Below, piece by piece: positions 1-12,179 of a DNA stretch of 38,200 nucleotides. Made by a program: the position numbers and the translations under genes. Origin of the DNA: Vibrio rotiferianus CAIM 577 = LMG 21460 (GTDB lineage: Bacteria > Pseudomonadota > Gammaproteobacteria > Enterobacterales > Vibrionaceae); the NCBI RefSeq assembly GCF_002741985.1, contig NZ_APHW01000004.1:1-38200 (forward strand), read 5' to 3'. Under the pieces are notes generated by a model that had not been told where the DNA came from, made no database searches, and saw only the letters and a program-made list of their open reading frames with translations. The stretch's first letter is position 1; each line of letters starts with the position of its first letter.

Positions 1-184
1 TTTATATCATGGAGCGAGGTCCGTGCTATCTAGGATAGAAACAACAGGAAAAGTGTTTGGAGATTGGTTAGTCAATTTACGAGCAACAAAGCCGTTTAAT
101 GTAGTGGTAGTCGCACTTGCCAATAAGCTAGCAAGAATAGCTTGGGCGGTGTTGTACCACCGCCAAGCTTTTAGGGCTGTATAG
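1..184 (+). pseudogene. IS110-family transposase, C-terminal end (probably frameshifted)
   Basis: From position 8 the frame encodes HGARSVLSRIETTGKVFGDW and on to QAFRAV, which matches the C-terminus of the complete transposase at 36410-37432 (QAFKAV there). At positions 1-8 this copy reads TTTATATC where the other copy reads TTTATAC. The extra base puts the upstream codons in another frame, which would run into a stop after about eight residues. Only seven bases upstream of the matching frame are visible, so inactivation is inferred from that single insertion. Confidence 0.7.
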
Positions 185-407
185 CCATAACCAAGTTTGC
201 AACGCCAATGAACGTGATGACAAAAACGGTCGATCGGCCAGATTAGTAACCTGATACAAAAAATAGCACCTAGTTGCTTTGGGGCTTTTAAGGATAATCT
301 GGCGCGGATATCATCGTGGAGCGGGGAAGTTAATGTTCCCAACGTGGACTCCGAATACATTAGCGCAAACCAACTCCGTTATGACTAAATTGTAGTTGCA
401 ATAACGG
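185..407 (+). ncRNA. Putative seeker/bridge RNA region of left IS copy
   Basis: This non-coding stretch between transposase stop and terminal repeat is almost identical to the one in the right copy. It keeps the same 8-bp stem (CCAGATTA at 238-245 with TAATCTGG at 295-302) and the same 49-nt loop. IS1111-type elements are known to carry their guide RNA in the long 3' non-coding region. That this segment is transcribed and used is inference. Confidence 0.5.
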
Positions 408-425
408 GGCGGACCATACATTTTT

Positions 426-556
426 GCATCTGTAAGCTTTGCCTTAGCCTCAAACTTCATATTTCCAATAGCACCTATACTCTTACCGCTAAGGTGATAA
501 GAATTCGAGTTCCTGCTATTATCGGCGCTTAATTCTAATAATTAGGAAGCAAGTTT
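426..556. other. Intergenic region between IS and DUF1904 gene
   Basis: 131 bp without a convincing ORF. It should contain the promoter of the DUF1904-mepA pair unless the IS separated it from its original upstream sequence. AGGAAGC at 543-549 is the likely ribosome binding site for the start at 557. No operator was recognised. Confidence 0.4.
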
Positions 557-889
557 ATGCCACATCTTCGATTTAGAGCGGTAGAGCCTCAAGCGGTTCA
601 AGCACTATCAAAACCTCTTACTGATGAGTTACAACCATTAATGGATTGCCCTCGCGAGGACTTCACGTTTGAATACATTTACAGTACTTTTTTCAGTGAA
701 GGTGAAGTAAGCACTGCCTATCCTTTTGTTGAGGTGCTGTGGTTCGACCGTGGTCAGGAAACACAGGACAAGGTTGCTAAAGCGATCACTCAACAAGTCC
801 GAGGTATTGCAGGCGAAGATATCGATGTCGCGGTAATTTTCTCGGCCCTCTCTCCTAAAGGCTACTATGATAATGGTGAGCACTATTAA
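557..889 (+). CDS. DUF1904 family protein (tautomerase-like small protein)
   Basis: 110-residue cytosolic protein with no signal peptide or membrane segment. Its length and pattern (start MPHLRFRAV, middle FTFEYIYSTFF, VEVLWFDRGQETQDKVAKAI, end FSALSPKGYYDNGEHY) fit the DUF1904 family. Those proteins have a tautomerase/MIF-like fold but no established reaction. The second residue is Pro, the position of the catalytic amine in tautomerases, which makes an activity conceivable but unproven. mepA follows after 12 nt on the same strand, so the two genes are probably cotranscribed. The function is unknown. Confidence 0.8.
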   Translation: MPHLRFRAVEPQAVQALSKPLTDELQPLMDCPREDFTFEYIYSTFFSEGEVSTAYPFVEVLWFDRGQETQDKVAKAITQQVRGIAGEDIDVAVIFSALSPKGYYDNGEHY

Positions 890-901
890 GGAATAATTGC
901 G

Positions 902-1741
902 ATGAAGCTGAGTCTTTCTTTTTGTTTAAGTTTATTATTCTCAGCTTTTATTTATGCTACTCCATGGGAGCAGGTTCCTGGTCCCACAAATAATTCTTCT
1001 TCTGCTATTGGTAGTTATGCTAATGGTTGTTTAGACGGCGCTTTGCCTCTCCCTTTGGATGGTGCTGGCTATCAGGTTTTGCGCAGTAAAACGAAGCGTT
1101 ACTATGGGCATCCACATGCTATTCGTTTTATCGAAGACCTCGCTAGAAAAGCAAACCAAGACCTTAATACAACATTGCTCATTGGTGATTTGTCTTTGGC
1201 GCGTGGTGGACGTTTTTCTTCTGGTCATTCTAGTCATCAAACTGGCTTAGACATTGATATATGGCTTCGTTTAGCTGATGAGCCACTATCTTATAACGAG
1301 CTACAATTGCCGAAGCCAATGAGTGTTGTGGATCTAAAAAAATACCAGATCCTAGAACATCGCTGGGAGAAGCGACACTTTGAAATTATTCGTAGTGCTG
1401 CTCAAAGTGAGCGTGTCGCTAGAATCTTTGTTCATCCAGTGATTAAAGAGCAGTTGTGTAAGCAAGAAGCGAGTCGTGAGCGTGCGTGGTTACGTAAAGT
1501 TCGTCCTTGGTGGGGGCATCATTACCATTTCCATGTTCGGTTAGCTTGCCCTTCTTCCAGTCTGAACTGTGTTAATCAAGCTCCACCTCCTATGGGGGAT
1601 GGCTGCGGTGCAGAACTCGCAAGTTGGAAGCCTAAATCTCCATCCCCAAAAGCGACAAATAAAAAAAGTACGCCTTCCCCAGCTAAGAAAAATAGAAAGC
1701 TCACTCCTGCCGAGTGTGCACCACTTATTACGATGAAATGA
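902..1741 (+). CDS. mepA: Penicillin-insensitive murein endopeptidase MepA
   Basis: Periplasmic zinc metallopeptidase of the LAS type (peptidase family M74), which cuts D-Ala-mDAP cross-links in peptidoglycan. The 279-residue protein starts with a signal peptide (MKLSLSFCLSLLFSAFIYA). The metal-site motifs are visible as SSGHSSHQTGLDIDIW around residues 102-118 and GHHYHFHVRL near residue 202. The signature LIGDLSLARGGRF lies just before the first motif. Cysteines at about 43, 187, 215, 222 and 235 suit the disulfides of this family. The C-terminal 45 residues are Lys/Pro/Ser-rich and probably disordered, a tail I would not expect in the E. coli enzyme. It is likely cotranscribed with the DUF1904 gene upstream. 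Confidence 0.93.
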   Translation: MKLSLSFCLSLLFSAFIYATPWEQVPGPTNNSSSAIGSYANGCLDGALPLPLDGAGYQVLRSKTKRYYGHPHAIRFIEDLARKANQDLNTTLLIGDLSLARGGRFSSGHSSHQTGLDIDIWLRLADEPLSYNELQLPKPMSVVDLKKYQILEHRWEKRHFEIIRSAAQSERVARIFVHPVIKEQLCKQEASRERAWLRKVRPWWGHHYHFHVRLACPSSSLNCVNQAPPPMGDGCGAELASWKPKSPSPKATNKKSTPSPAKKNRKLTPAECAPLITMK

Positions 1742-2049
1742 GTGGGTAGGGTACTGCCGTATCTCGGTTATGAAACTGGAGAATCATCACACTTTTGTCT
1801 ACAGTGAATAATATTAGTATAAAAAACAACCTAAGTTATCCAGATGGTATTGTATGAATGTTTTTAAGAAACAGTGGTTTATGGTGGTAAATTCCATTTT
1901 CTTTGTTTTTGAATAGAACTAATTCGCACGACTCTCTGATTGCTTAGCTTCGTGTCTGTCAGTTGGTTATGGAAGTGGCTTCGCAGACAATATTAATAGG
2001 TGGGCTGAGTGGCTTGTTGCCCGTCGAAGAGTAAATCAAGGACAAGACC
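1742..2049. other. Intergenic region upstream of the 102-residue protein
   Basis: 308 bp. The first half is AT-rich with no clear gene. The second half is more GC-rich and contains a possible 21-codon ORF (1969-2034) that ends 15 bp before the next start. It also has an imperfect repeat GTCTG...CAGAC (about 1953-1988). No terminator with a U run was found after mepA. A 20-codon ORF at 1855-1917 encodes a hydrophobic peptide but has no good ribosome binding site. Confidence 0.35.
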
Positions 2050-2358
2050 ATGACGATGATTTGTGCAAAAGAATTTGCGGGATGGCTGAGACACAGATTT
2101 AGCGGTGAAGATACGGGTGTTTCTATTTCGAGAGATGATATCAATCATCTTACTGGTAGGCAGCGTTTGGACCCTGGGTTTGTTAGTGATGTTCATTATG
2201 AATTAATGCAGTATGGAATGGCATTCGTTACTGACACTAGCAGGGAGAATTTTTATTTAGTGCCTGTTTCAAATACTTCAGACTGGCGTTCTCGTTTGGA
2301 GTATAACTTTGAGAAAGAACTGTTTTGCAACATCATTCCTATCGAAAAATCGGGTTAA
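2050..2358 (+). CDS. Small conserved-type hypothetical protein
   Basis: 102 residues, soluble, no signal peptide. I do not recognise the family. The sequence is mixed charged and aromatic (CAKEFAGWLRHRFSGEDTG, LDPGFVSDVHYELMQYGMAF) and looks like a compact alpha/beta cytosolic protein. The start at 2050 is supported by AAGGA at 2038-2042 and by an in-frame stop at 2032-2034. A strong hairpin follows at 2363-2392, where the gene converges with yfhL. No function is suggested by the neighbours. Confidence 0.7.
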   Translation: MTMICAKEFAGWLRHRFSGEDTGVSISRDDINHLTGRQRLDPGFVSDVHYELMQYGMAFVTDTSRENFYLVPVSNTSDWRSRLEYNFEKELFCNIIPIEKSG

Positions 2359-2362
2359 AAAA

Positions 2363-2392
2363 AGGTTCAACTTTGGCTGCAAAGTTGAACCT
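2363..2392. terminator. Bidirectional terminator hairpin between convergent genes
   Basis: Perfect 12-bp stem AGGTTCAACTTT / AAAGTTGAACCT with a 6-nt loop. It lies between the stop of the 102-residue gene (+) and the stop of yfhL (-). A-rich sequence on its left and CTTTC on its right give weak U runs in both directions. Confidence 0.8.
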
Positions 2393-2399
2393 CTTTCAA

Positions 2400-4057
<1,658 letters not shown>

Positions 4058-4175
4058 TGCTCAATTCTCTTAGTATCTGATCACAAGTCAGGCCAAATCC
4101 ACCTCATGGAAATGGGGCGCAAATTTTACGTCAAAATGTGAACTGTGACTAGGAGAATTATGGTTTGGATAAACA

Positions 4176-4202
4176 AACGCCCTCAAAAAAAGTGAGGGCG
4201 TT
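4176..4202 (-). terminator. Rho-independent terminator of rdgC
   Basis: Perfect 10-bp stem AACGCCCTCA / TGAGGGCGTT with a 7-nt A/T loop, 21 nt after the rdgC stop on the minus strand. It is followed on that strand by TTGTTTATCC, a modest U run. Confidence 0.8.
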
Positions 4203-4223
4203 GTGGTTAATTTTTGTACGAAA

Positions 4224-5147
<924 letters not shown>

Positions 5148-5261
5148 CTAGGCTTGATGACAAGAGACTAATCATAGGGAATTTTGCCGGCGTTGTCCTA
5201 ATAGAATTGAAAAAGATCATGATGAATCTCAAAAGAAACTTATATGAAAATTTGTTTTCAA

Positions 5262-5279
5262 AGGTCACAAAAGTGTCAT
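5262..5279 (+). promoter_or_regulatory. Pho box and promoter of phoBR-pstS
   Basis: AGGTCACAAAAGTGTCAT matches the 18-bp PhoB consensus (two CTGTCAT repeats separated by four A/T) at 14 positions by my count, with a perfect second repeat core TGTCAT. TAATAAT at 5289-5295 lies 9 bp downstream as -10 element, the arrangement of a class in which PhoB replaces a -35 box. It predicts autoregulation of the operon. Confidence 0.8.
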
Positions 5280-5362
5280 AATTGGTGGTAATAATGCTTA
5301 TGCATAGAGGGGCGCTTTGTCCTTGAAATTCATTAGCTCAACTCACATAAGGTTATTCAATT

Positions 5363-6052
5363 ATGTCTAGAAGGATTCTGGTTGTTGAAGACGAAGCTCC
5401 GATTCGCGAAATGCTCTGCTTCGTGCTTGAACAGAAAGGTTACCAAGCAGTAGAAGCAGAAGATTACGATACTGCGGTAACCAAACTGGCTGAACCCTTC
5501 CCAGATTTAGTGTTACTAGACTGGATGCTACCAGGCGGTAGCGGTATCAATTTCATCAAACACATGAAGCGTGAAGAGTTAACTCGTAACATCCCTGTTG
5601 TGATGCTCACCGCGCGTGGTGAAGAAGAAGATAAGGTTCGCGGCTTAGAAGTCGGCGCTGATGACTACATCACTAAACCTTTCTCACCAAAAGAGCTGGT
5701 TGCTCGTCTTAAAGCGGTAATTCGCCGCGTGACACCGACAGCGCTTGAAGATGTGATTGATGTTCAAGGTCTGAAATTAGATCCTGTTTCTCACCGGGTT
5801 ACCGCAAATGATGAAGCGGTTGATATGGGACCGACAGAGTTCAAAATGCTGCACTTTTTTATGACCCATCAAGAGCGTGTTTACAGCCGTGAACAACTGC
5901 TAAACAACGTTTGGGGTACTAATGTTTATGTAGAAGATCGTACCGTTGATGTGCATATCCGTCGTCTACGTAAAGCACTTGAAATGGCTGGCCATGACAA
6001 GTTGATTCAAACCGTTCGTGGTGCAGGTTACCGTTTCTCGACAAAGGCATAA
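5363..6052 (+). CDS. phoB: Phosphate response regulator PhoB
   Basis: 229-residue OmpR-type response regulator. Receiver domain about 1-120: acidic pocket E9-D10, phosphoacceptor D53 in LLDWMLPGG, the T of VVMLTAR, and the lysine of [11 protein letters not shown]. Winged-helix domain about 130-228: the transactivation and recognition region ends in [13 protein letters not shown] and [10 protein letters not shown]. When phosphorylated by PhoR it binds Pho boxes such as those at 5262 and 12116. It is followed by phoR after 40 nt. Length and all key residues are as expected. Confidence 0.97.
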   Translation: MSRRILVVEDEAPIREMLCFVLEQKGYQAVEAEDYDTAVTKLAEPFPDLVLLDWMLPGGSGINFIKHMKREELTRNIPVVMLTARGEEEDKVRGLEVGADDYITKPFSPKELVARLKAVIRRVTPTALEDVIDVQGLKLDPVSHRVTANDEAVDMGPTEFKMLHFFMTHQERVYSREQLLNNVWGTNVYVEDRTVDVHIRRLRKALEMAGHDKLIQTVRGAGYRFSTKA

Positions 6053-6092
6053 CATCGTTAGCAGCTTATCAATACCATTTATGGAGTAATGA

Positions 6093-7391
6093 GTGGTTGA
6101 AAGATTGACTTGGAAAAAGCTGGCCTGGGAGCTGGCTTTTTTTTACACCCCGTGGGTGATCATAGGTTGGATATTCGGTTATATGCCGTGGTTGCTTTTG
6201 GCTGCCACGGCTTTGCAGCTTGTATGGCATTTACATAATCAGGTGCGTTTGTCGGCTTGGTTGTGGGATGAAAAACGTCTGACACCACCGTCTGGCAGTG
6301 GCAACTGGGAATCGTTATTTAACGGTTTGTACCGCTTGCAGCAACGTCAGCGTCGCAAACGCAAAGAGCTCACCAACTTAATTCGCCGTTTCCGCAATGG
6401 TGCTGAATCACTGCCGGATGCGGTGGTGGTCTTTCGTGCTGAAGGCAATATCGTGTGGTGTAACAAGCTTGCACAGCACCTTTTGGGTTTCCACTGGCCG
6501 GAAGACTCTGGACAACCTATTTCTAACCTAATTCGTACTCCAGACTTTATTAAGTACATCAACAAGCAAGACTTCTCTGAGCCGCTAGAAATGCGTTCGC
6601 CATTGAACGTCGAACGTATGTTAGAGCTGCGTATCGTGCCTTACACCGAAGGAGAACACCTGATGGTGGTGCGTGATGTAAGCCAACTTAAACAGCTTGA
6701 AGGTATGCGTCGTAACTTCTTCGCTAACGTATCTCATGAACTTCGTACACCGATGACGGTACTGCAAGGCTATCTTGAGATGACGGAAGATCCAGACATG
6801 ATTGTTGGACCAATGTGGACCAAAGCTCATGGTGTGATGACAGAGCAGCTCAATCGTATGAACAGCTTGGTTAATCAGCTTCTGACGCTTTCTAAGATTG
6901 AAGCGGCACCAATGCATGAACTGGAAGATGTGGTCAATGTACCTAGCATGTTAGAAGTGCTAGAGAAGGAGGCCGTAAGCTTAAGTGGCGATGATCAGCA
7001 TCAGTTGAAGTTCGATGTTGATTCTAGTCTGCGCGTGCTCGGTGATGATGACCAACTGCGTAGTGCGATTTCTAACTTGGTGTATAACGCGGTGAAATAC
7101 ACACCTCCGGGGGCACATATTAACGTTCGTTGGTATCAAACTGCCCAAGGCGCTTGCCTAGAAGTAGAAGACAGCGGTGATGGTATTGAGCCACAACACT
7201 TGCATCGATTGACCGAACGTTTCTATCGCGTGGATAAAGCTCGTTCACGAGATACTGGGGGCAGTGGTCTAGGTTTGGCCATCGTGAAGCACGCGTTGAG
7301 CCACCATGATTCTCATCTCGAAATCCACAGTGAAGTTGGCGTTGGCAGTAAGTTCTCTTTCGTTCTGCCAAGTCGTTTGGTGGTGAAGTAA
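6093..7391 (+). CDS. phoR: Phosphate-sensing histidine kinase PhoR
   Basis: 432-residue inner-membrane kinase. The start is GTG, chosen because GGAG lies 6 nt upstream and the protein begins as PhoR proteins do. Two membrane segments occupy about residues 12-48. A linker with PAS domain follows at about 95-200. The dimerisation helix carries H215 in [16 protein letters not shown]. The ATP-binding part has the N box ([17 protein letters not shown]), DSGDGIE and [13 protein letters not shown]. The kinase has no large periplasmic sensor domain, consistent with signal input through PstSCAB-PhoU. Its stop overlaps the pstS start (TAATG). Confidence 0.96.
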   Translation: MVERLTWKKLAWELAFFYTPWVIIGWIFGYMPWLLLAATALQLVWHLHNQVRLSAWLWDEKRLTPPSGSGNWESLFNGLYRLQQRQRRKRKELTNLIRRFRNGAESLPDAVVVFRAEGNIVWCNKLAQHLLGFHWPEDSGQPISNLIRTPDFIKYINKQDFSEPLEMRSPLNVERMLELRIVPYTEGEHLMVVRDVSQLKQLEGMRRNFFANVSHELRTPMTVLQGYLEMTEDPDMIVGPMWTKAHGVMTEQLNRMNSLVNQLLTLSKIEAAPMHELEDVVNVPSMLEVLEKEAVSLSGDDQHQLKFDVDSSLRVLGDDDQLRSAISNLVYNAVKYTPPGAHINVRWYQTAQGACLEVEDSGDGIEPQHLHRLTERFYRVDKARSRDTGGSGLGLAIVKHALSHHDSHLEIHSEVGVGSKFSFVLPSRLVVK

Positions 7392-8356
7392 TGAGCGTCG
7401 TATCCAAAGTAATCAAGAAAGTTACTCTAGCCACACTGGTACTCTCCAGCGTGGCTTTTGCACAAGATGAACCGTTGCCGAATTATCAAAAGACAACTGG
7501 CATAGCCGGTAACTTATTGTCTGTCGGCTCAGATACGTTAGCGGGTATGACCACGCTTTGGGTGGAAGAGTTTAAATCTATCTACCCGAATATTAATGCT
7601 CAGGTACAAGCTTCTGGCTCATCTACTGCGCCACCGGCGTTAACAGAGCAAACTGCGCAATTTGGGCCAATGAGTCGCTCAATGCGTATGCGAGAGATCG
7701 AAGCATTTGAGCGGGTGCATGGTTACAAGCCAACGGCTCTTCGTGTTGCGATTGATGCTATTGGTATTTTTGTGCACCAAGATAATCCAATCAAAGGGCT
7801 TAACTTCCATCAGCTGGACGCGATGTTTTCCGCGACATTGCGCTGCGGTGAAAGTGAGTTCATCACTAACTGGCGTGAGTTAGGCATCAAAGCTGAATGG
7901 GCAAAGCGTAACTTGCAGTTGTTTGGGCGTAACTCGGTATCGGGTACCTACGGTTACTTTAAAAGTAACGCCTTGTGTGGCGGTGATTTCAAAACTCGTG
8001 TGAATGAACAGCCGGGATCAGCATCAGTGGTGCAGTCTGTCGCATCAACGATTAGCGGTGTTGGTTACTCCGGTGTGGGTTATCGAGTTGCTGGGGTTCG
8101 TTTAGTTCCTATTGCGAAAACAGGCACAGATTACGTTAGCCCAGTGCGTGAAAATATTATCTCAGGTAAGTACCCACTATCGCGTTACCTCTATGTATAC
8201 GTGAATAAACATCCTGATTATCCGTTAAGCCCAATTGAATCTGAGTTCATTCGTTTTATGTTCTCTGCCCAAGGGCAAGCACTGGTCGCGAAAGACGGTT
8301 ATGTTCCGATTACTGCCGATTTTGCTGCAAAGGAACTAAAAAAGGTCGGTTTGTAA
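7391..8356 (+). CDS. pstS: Periplasmic phosphate-binding protein, PstS family
   Basis: 321 residues with a signal peptide (VTLATLVLSSVAFA, cleavage before QDE). Phosphate-binding loops of the PstS family are visible: GSDTLAGMTTLWVEEF, ASGSSTAPPAL and GRNSVSGTYGYF. It delivers phosphate to the PstC-PstA permease. The start codon overlaps the phoR stop by one base, so it is translated with phoBR rather than with pstCAB, which lies 4 kb downstream beyond ppx-ppk1. The last five codons (KKVGL and stop) form the left arm of the terminator hairpin. A second PstS paralogue elsewhere in the genome is possible. Confidence 0.85.
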   Translation: MSVVSKVIKKVTLATLVLSSVAFAQDEPLPNYQKTTGIAGNLLSVGSDTLAGMTTLWVEEFKSIYPNINAQVQASGSSTAPPALTEQTAQFGPMSRSMRMREIEAFERVHGYKPTALRVAIDAIGIFVHQDNPIKGLNFHQLDAMFSATLRCGESEFITNWRELGIKAEWAKRNLQLFGRNSVSGTYGYFKSNALCGGDFKTRVNEQPGSASVVQSVASTISGVGYSGVGYRVAGVRLVPIAKTGTDYVSPVRENIISGKYPLSRYLYVYVNKHPDYPLSPIESEFIRFMFSAQGQALVAKDGYVPITADFAAKELKKVGL

Positions 8357-8368
8357 GCCGACCTTTTT
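8339..8368 (+). terminator. Terminator overlapping the end of pstS
   Basis: Stem AAAAAGGTCGG / CCGACCTTTTT with the loop containing the TAA stop, followed by a T run. The left arm is made of the final pstS codons. It also faces the 3' end of ppx and could work in both directions. Confidence 0.8.
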
Positions 8369-8387
8369 TGTTTCATTGAATTTGCAG

Positions 8388-9893
8388 TTAGAAGCTCAAT
8401 ACCCATCCTGCGCTTTCCCAGCGTTGCTGTTCTTCCTGTAAATCGGCATCGAGCAGTTTGTTATTCTCCAGCCAACCTTCTTCAGCGCAGGTAAGTACCC
8501 ACTTATTTTCTTGTATCGACAGCGTCAGCTCTGGCAGTGGATCGTCGTTACGCTGACCGTTGACCACGATAGCTAGACGCAGAATCTTAATTAAGTTGAT
8601 GATGTCACTCTCTTTGTAGAGATTGAACTCTGGGAGCTCACTCAGCTTAAGGGATTTACGTTGGAAGCGAGCTAAGGTCGCCAATACCAATTGCTGTTCG
8701 CGGTTAAAGCCCGGTAAGTTGGAGTGCAGCAGAATGTAGAATGAGTGACGATGGAAGCCGCGCAGACTGATGCTCAAGCCAACTTCATGCAGCAAAGCCG
8801 CCCATTCCAGTAAATCAAACAACTCACTCTTTTTCTTGATACCAAGTTCAGCACGAACATTGCTCAGCATCTCCCTTGCATGACCTTTTACGCGTGCCGC
8901 GTGTTCAATATCAACGCGATGTTGTTTTGCTAGGTTTTCTGTGGTGCGCATACGAATATCAGAACGAGCGAAGCGCTCTTCCATCTCGTAGAGCAAGCCC
9001 TCACGCAACGCACCATCCGAGAAGAACATCTGGTTGATTTTTAGTGATTGGAAGATGGCAGATAAAATGGCTACACCTGCGGCAAAGACTGACTTACGCT
9101 CGTCACTAAGACCAACAAGCTCGATATCATCAATGGAACCAAACTCGCATAGCGTGTCGATAAGCTTGCCTAAACGCTTATTGGTGACAAGCCCATCTTC
9201 ATAACCTAAACCAATCAACACTTCACGTATTGCTTTGATAGTACCGGAAGATCCAAGAGCAATATCCCAGCCTTTCTTACGGTATTTTGAGGCAATGGAT
9301 TCCATGCGTTGTTCTGCGGCGAGAATCGCTTTGCTGAAGTTCTTACTCGACAGTTTGCCATTATTGAAGAACTGCTCGGTAAAGCTCACGCAACCCATTT
9401 GCTTACTGTTGAGAAGTTCAGGTTCGAATTCTTGACCGATGATCATCTCGGTACTTCCGCCGCCGATGTCGACGACCAACTTTGAGTTAGATTCTGCTTG
9501 AGTGTGCGCGACGCCAAGATAGATGAGGCGAGCTTCTTCTTCGCCCGGGATGATCTCAATTGGAAAAGGCAGCACCTCTTTGGCTCGTTTAATAAAGAGG
9601 TGGGCGTTGTTAGCTCGCCTTAAGGTATGTGTAGCTGCAATTCTTACGTTTGAAGCTTCAAAGCCTTGTAAGCGTTCGGCGAACATTGCGAGGCACTCAA
9701 GGCCTCGCTCCATCGCGGCATGGCTGAGATTTAACTCTGAATCGAGTCCGGCAGCTAAGCGGACGCGTTGTTTATGGCGGCTGACTAATTGCAGATCACT
9801 TCCCACAACTTTCGCCACTACCATATGGAAGCTGTTCGACCCGAGGTCAATTGCGGCAATATGGCGTACATCTTGTTCAAGTATTTGAGGCAT
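8388..9893 (-). CDS. ppx: Exopolyphosphatase (Ppx/GppA family)
   Basis: 501-residue enzyme of the Ppx/GppA phosphatase family, which releases terminal phosphate from polyphosphate chains (GppA members act on pppGpp). The actin-like ATPase fold shows [17 protein letters not shown] at the N-terminus, [14 protein letters not shown] near residue 120, [14 protein letters not shown] near 145 and [11 protein letters not shown] near 215. An HD-like C-terminal region follows (about 310-500). The start overlaps the end of ppk1 by 17 nt, so the genes are translationally coupled. That coupling favours Ppx over GppA. Confidence 0.93.
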   Translation of the reverse strand: MPQILEQDVRHIAAIDLGSNSFHMVVAKVVGSDLQLVSRHKQRVRLAAGLDSELNLSHAAMERGLECLAMFAERLQGFEASNVRIAATHTLRRANNAHLFIKRAKEVLPFPIEIIPGEEEARLIYLGVAHTQAESNSKLVVDIGGGSTEMIIGQEFEPELLNSKQMGCVSFTEQFFNNGKLSSKNFSKAILAAEQRMESIASKYRKKGWDIALGSSGTIKAIREVLIGLGYEDGLVTNKRLGKLIDTLCEFGSIDDIELVGLSDERKSVFAAGVAILSAIFQSLKINQMFFSDGALREGLLYEMEERFARSDIRMRTTENLAKQHRVDIEHAARVKGHAREMLSNVRAELGIKKKSELFDLLEWAALLHEVGLSISLRGFHRHSFYILLHSNLPGFNREQQLVLATLARFQRKSLKLSELPEFNLYKESDIINLIKILRLAIVVNGQRNDDPLPELTLSIQENKWVLTCAEEGWLENNKLLDADLQEEQQRWESAGWVLSF

Positions 9894-11967
9894 CTGATTT
9901 TTGTTTTCTTATTTGCTTTTCTATATGTTTAAGATAGTCGTAGATAGCAACTTGTGAGCGAACTTTTTTACGATTACCTCGTGGTACATAGCTATTGCTC
10001 ATCTCTTTATCGATTAAGCGAGCCTTTACCGTATCGGTAAAGTGAATGTTAGTGATATCAATAATTCTTTGTTTCAAACGAGGATCGTGGATTGGTACAG
10101 CAACCTCAATGCGGTGGTCGATGTTGCGAGTCATCCAGTCAGCTGACGAGATATAAACTTGTGGATCACCACTATTGTGGGTGATGATCACGCGAGGGTG
10201 CTCTAAGAAACGGTCAACAATACTGATAATACGAATGTTTTCACTCACCCCTTCAATACCCGGTACGAGTGAACACATACCGCGGATTATCATATTGATT
10301 TTCACCCCCGCATTGCTGGCTCCATAGAGCTTATTGATGATGCCTTTGTCGACCAAGTTATTGACTTTGATGGTCAAAATCGCTTTCTTTCCTGCTTTTG
10401 CATTCGCAATCTCACCATCGATTAGACGATATAGCTGTGTTCGAGAGTTACGTGGAGAAACAATCAAATGGTTAAACTTAACTGGGCGGTACGGGTTTTC
10501 GATATATCCGAACACATTGCGTACCTCGTCGGTGATCTCCTGATCGGCAGTGAGTAAGGAAAAATCAGTGTAGATGCGTGCTGTCTTTTCATGAAAATTC
10601 CCAGTGCCAATATGGGCATAACGAATAATCTCGCCTTCTTCTCGACGACTTATTAAGAGTAATTTGGAGTGGATCTTAAGGCCTGGCGCACCAAAGACAA
10701 CGTGCACACCTGCCTCGGTCAGTATCTTAGACCACTCGATGTTAGCTTCTTCATCGAAACGAGCTTGTAACTCCACAACAACCGTGACGCCCTTGCCATT
10801 GTGTACGGCATCGATCAACGAGTTCATTAAGCGTGAGTCTTTAGCGACGCGATAGATATTGATTTTTATACTGAGGACTTTTGGGTCGAAAGAGGCTTGG
10901 CGAACTAATTCAGAAATATGATCGAAGGTGTGATAAGGGTAGTGCAGCAATATGTCTTTTGTTTTAATTGCTTCAAAGCTGTTTGCGTAACCTTCAAAGT
11001 CGGCACACTTCATTGGTGGCATTGGTTTGTTTTCTAAGTAGTCACGGCCAACGTTTGGAAAATCAATGAAGTCCTTGAAGTTATGGTAACGGCCACCAGG
11101 AATGAGGTTGTCATAGCTAGATATTCCCAGTTTATTACATAAGAAGTTCAGCATTTTCTGTGGCATATCACGTTCATAAACAAACCGAACGGGTAGTGCT
11201 GTGAGGCGTTGATTAACCCCTTCAGACATTTGCTCAAGCAGGCTATATTCTATTTCAAAGCGTAAGTCATATTCAGCATCCCGAGTCATTTTCATCGCAT
11301 AACCTTTGAGTTCATCGTATTCAAAAAAGCCTTTGAATAGCTCATCGAGACAATAGCGGATTATGTTGTCGAGCAGGATGATCGTTTTACGTCGCTTACC
11401 CTTTTTTTCAGGTAGCATGACGAAACGAGGTAAGTGATCGGTTGGAATTTCAATTAAAGCGTATTGAGATTGATCGCCTTTACGTAAGTCAACGGTAATG
11501 TATGCGTACTCGTCTTTGAGAAATTGCAAAACATCGATGTCATCTTTGATCAAAAGTGGTGTGATGTGCGGCATGACTTCTTTACGGAAGTACTTGGTGA
11601 TCCAACGCTTTTGTGTATCATCAAGCTGATTTTCGTTCACTAAGAAAATACGGCGCCTAGCCATCTCCCGAATTAGTTCACTATATAGCTCATCGAACTG
11701 CTCGTTTAGCCTCAAAGCTTTGGTTTGCATCTTAGTTAACAAGTGCTTAGAGTTATTACTATCACCTCGATCTTGGCTAATTAAGATCCGACGTTTTACG
11801 TCTGCAAAGCGTACTTTATAAAACTCATCCAAGTTATTGGAAAAGATTCCAAGAAAGCGAATTCGCTCAATGAGAGGAACGGTTTTATCAGCGGCTTCTT
11901 GTAGTACTCGCTCGTTGAAAGACAACCAACTAAGTTCTTTTTCTATATAGAGTTTTTCTGAGCTCAT
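9877..11967 (-). CDS. ppk1: Polyphosphate kinase 1
   Basis: Makes polyphosphate reversibly from ATP at the membrane periphery. 696 residues from the chosen ATG. An upstream in-frame GTG (12006) would add 13 residues, but the ATG at 11967 has AGGTAAGG just before it and gives the usual start [18 protein letters not shown]. The phospholipase-D-like catalytic half contains the two histidine motifs: [10 protein letters not shown] (autophosphorylated His, about residue 427) and [20 protein letters not shown] (about 586). [20 protein letters not shown] is the conserved segment between them. ppx overlaps its 3' end. A weak Pho-box-like sequence lies upstream at 12039-12056. Confidence 0.95.
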   Translation of the reverse strand: MSSEKLYIEKELSWLSFNERVLQEAADKTVPLIERIRFLGIFSNNLDEFYKVRFADVKRRILISQDRGDSNNSKHLLTKMQTKALRLNEQFDELYSELIREMARRRIFLVNENQLDDTQKRWITKYFRKEVMPHITPLLIKDDIDVLQFLKDEYAYITVDLRKGDQSQYALIEIPTDHLPRFVMLPEKKGKRRKTIILLDNIIRYCLDELFKGFFEYDELKGYAMKMTRDAEYDLRFEIEYSLLEQMSEGVNQRLTALPVRFVYERDMPQKMLNFLCNKLGISSYDNLIPGGRYHNFKDFIDFPNVGRDYLENKPMPPMKCADFEGYANSFEAIKTKDILLHYPYHTFDHISELVRQASFDPKVLSIKINIYRVAKDSRLMNSLIDAVHNGKGVTVVVELQARFDEEANIEWSKILTEAGVHVVFGAPGLKIHSKLLLISRREEGEIIRYAHIGTGNFHEKTARIYTDFSLLTADQEITDEVRNVFGYIENPYRPVKFNHLIVSPRNSRTQLYRLIDGEIANAKAGKKAILTIKVNNLVDKGIINKLYGASNAGVKINMIIRGMCSLVPGIEGVSENIRIISIVDRFLEHPRVIITHNSGDPQVYISSADWMTRNIDHRIEVAVPIHDPRLKQRIIDITNIHFTDTVKARLIDKEMSNSYVPRGNRKKVRSQVAIYDYLKHIEKQIRKQKSDASNT

Positions 11968-12115
11968 AACCTTACCTAGCCTAAAATAAAGTAGATCCGT
12001 ACTCACCAGTGAGATACAAAATGATGAGTCTGAACATTATGAGGTTTACGTTACAGTTTTATTTCATAATAAGATCTGTACAAGAGTTGTATTCTTTTCA
12101 GTTGTTTAATGTGAT

Positions 12116-12133
12116 CTGTAATATAATTGTCAT
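12116..12133 (+). promoter_or_regulatory. Pho box and promoter of pstCAB-phoU
   Basis: CTGTAATATAATTGTCAT matches the PhoB consensus at 16 of 18 positions by my count, including CTGT of the first repeat and TGTCAT of the second. TATTCT at 12144-12149 begins 10 bp after the box and fits a -10 element. It should place the pst operon under PhoB control. Confidence 0.88.
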
Positions 12134-12179
12134 CTTAACGACATATTCTAGTACTAAGTAAAAAAGGGTAGAGAGATCA

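Larger units (their letters stand above)
1..425 (+). mobile_element. IS110-family (IS1111-type) element, 3' part, left copy
   Basis: This is the end of a second copy of the element found whole at 36172-37486, in the opposite orientation. It holds the last codons of the transposase (to 184), the 3' non-coding region and the terminal repeat GGCGGACCATA at 408-418. Identity with the other copy runs to about 425 and then stops. I counted about six differences in 425 bases, including an extra T near position 7 that shifts the transposase frame. The copy is therefore diverged rather than freshly duplicated. The rest of it lies outside the window. Confidence 0.9.

Noticed and set aside
7..360. 117-residue minus-strand frame and its 200-residue counterpart at 36234-36836
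   Set aside because: Both lie antisense across the IS non-coding end and transposase 3' part. Conservation between the two is explained by the IS copies themselves.
1855..1917. 20-codon hydrophobic ORF after mepA
   Set aside because: No credible ribosome site and very short; could be chance in AT-rich DNA.
11968..12006. Upstream GTG start for ppk1
   Set aside because: The ATG at 11967 has a good ribosome site and yields the family's usual N-terminus.
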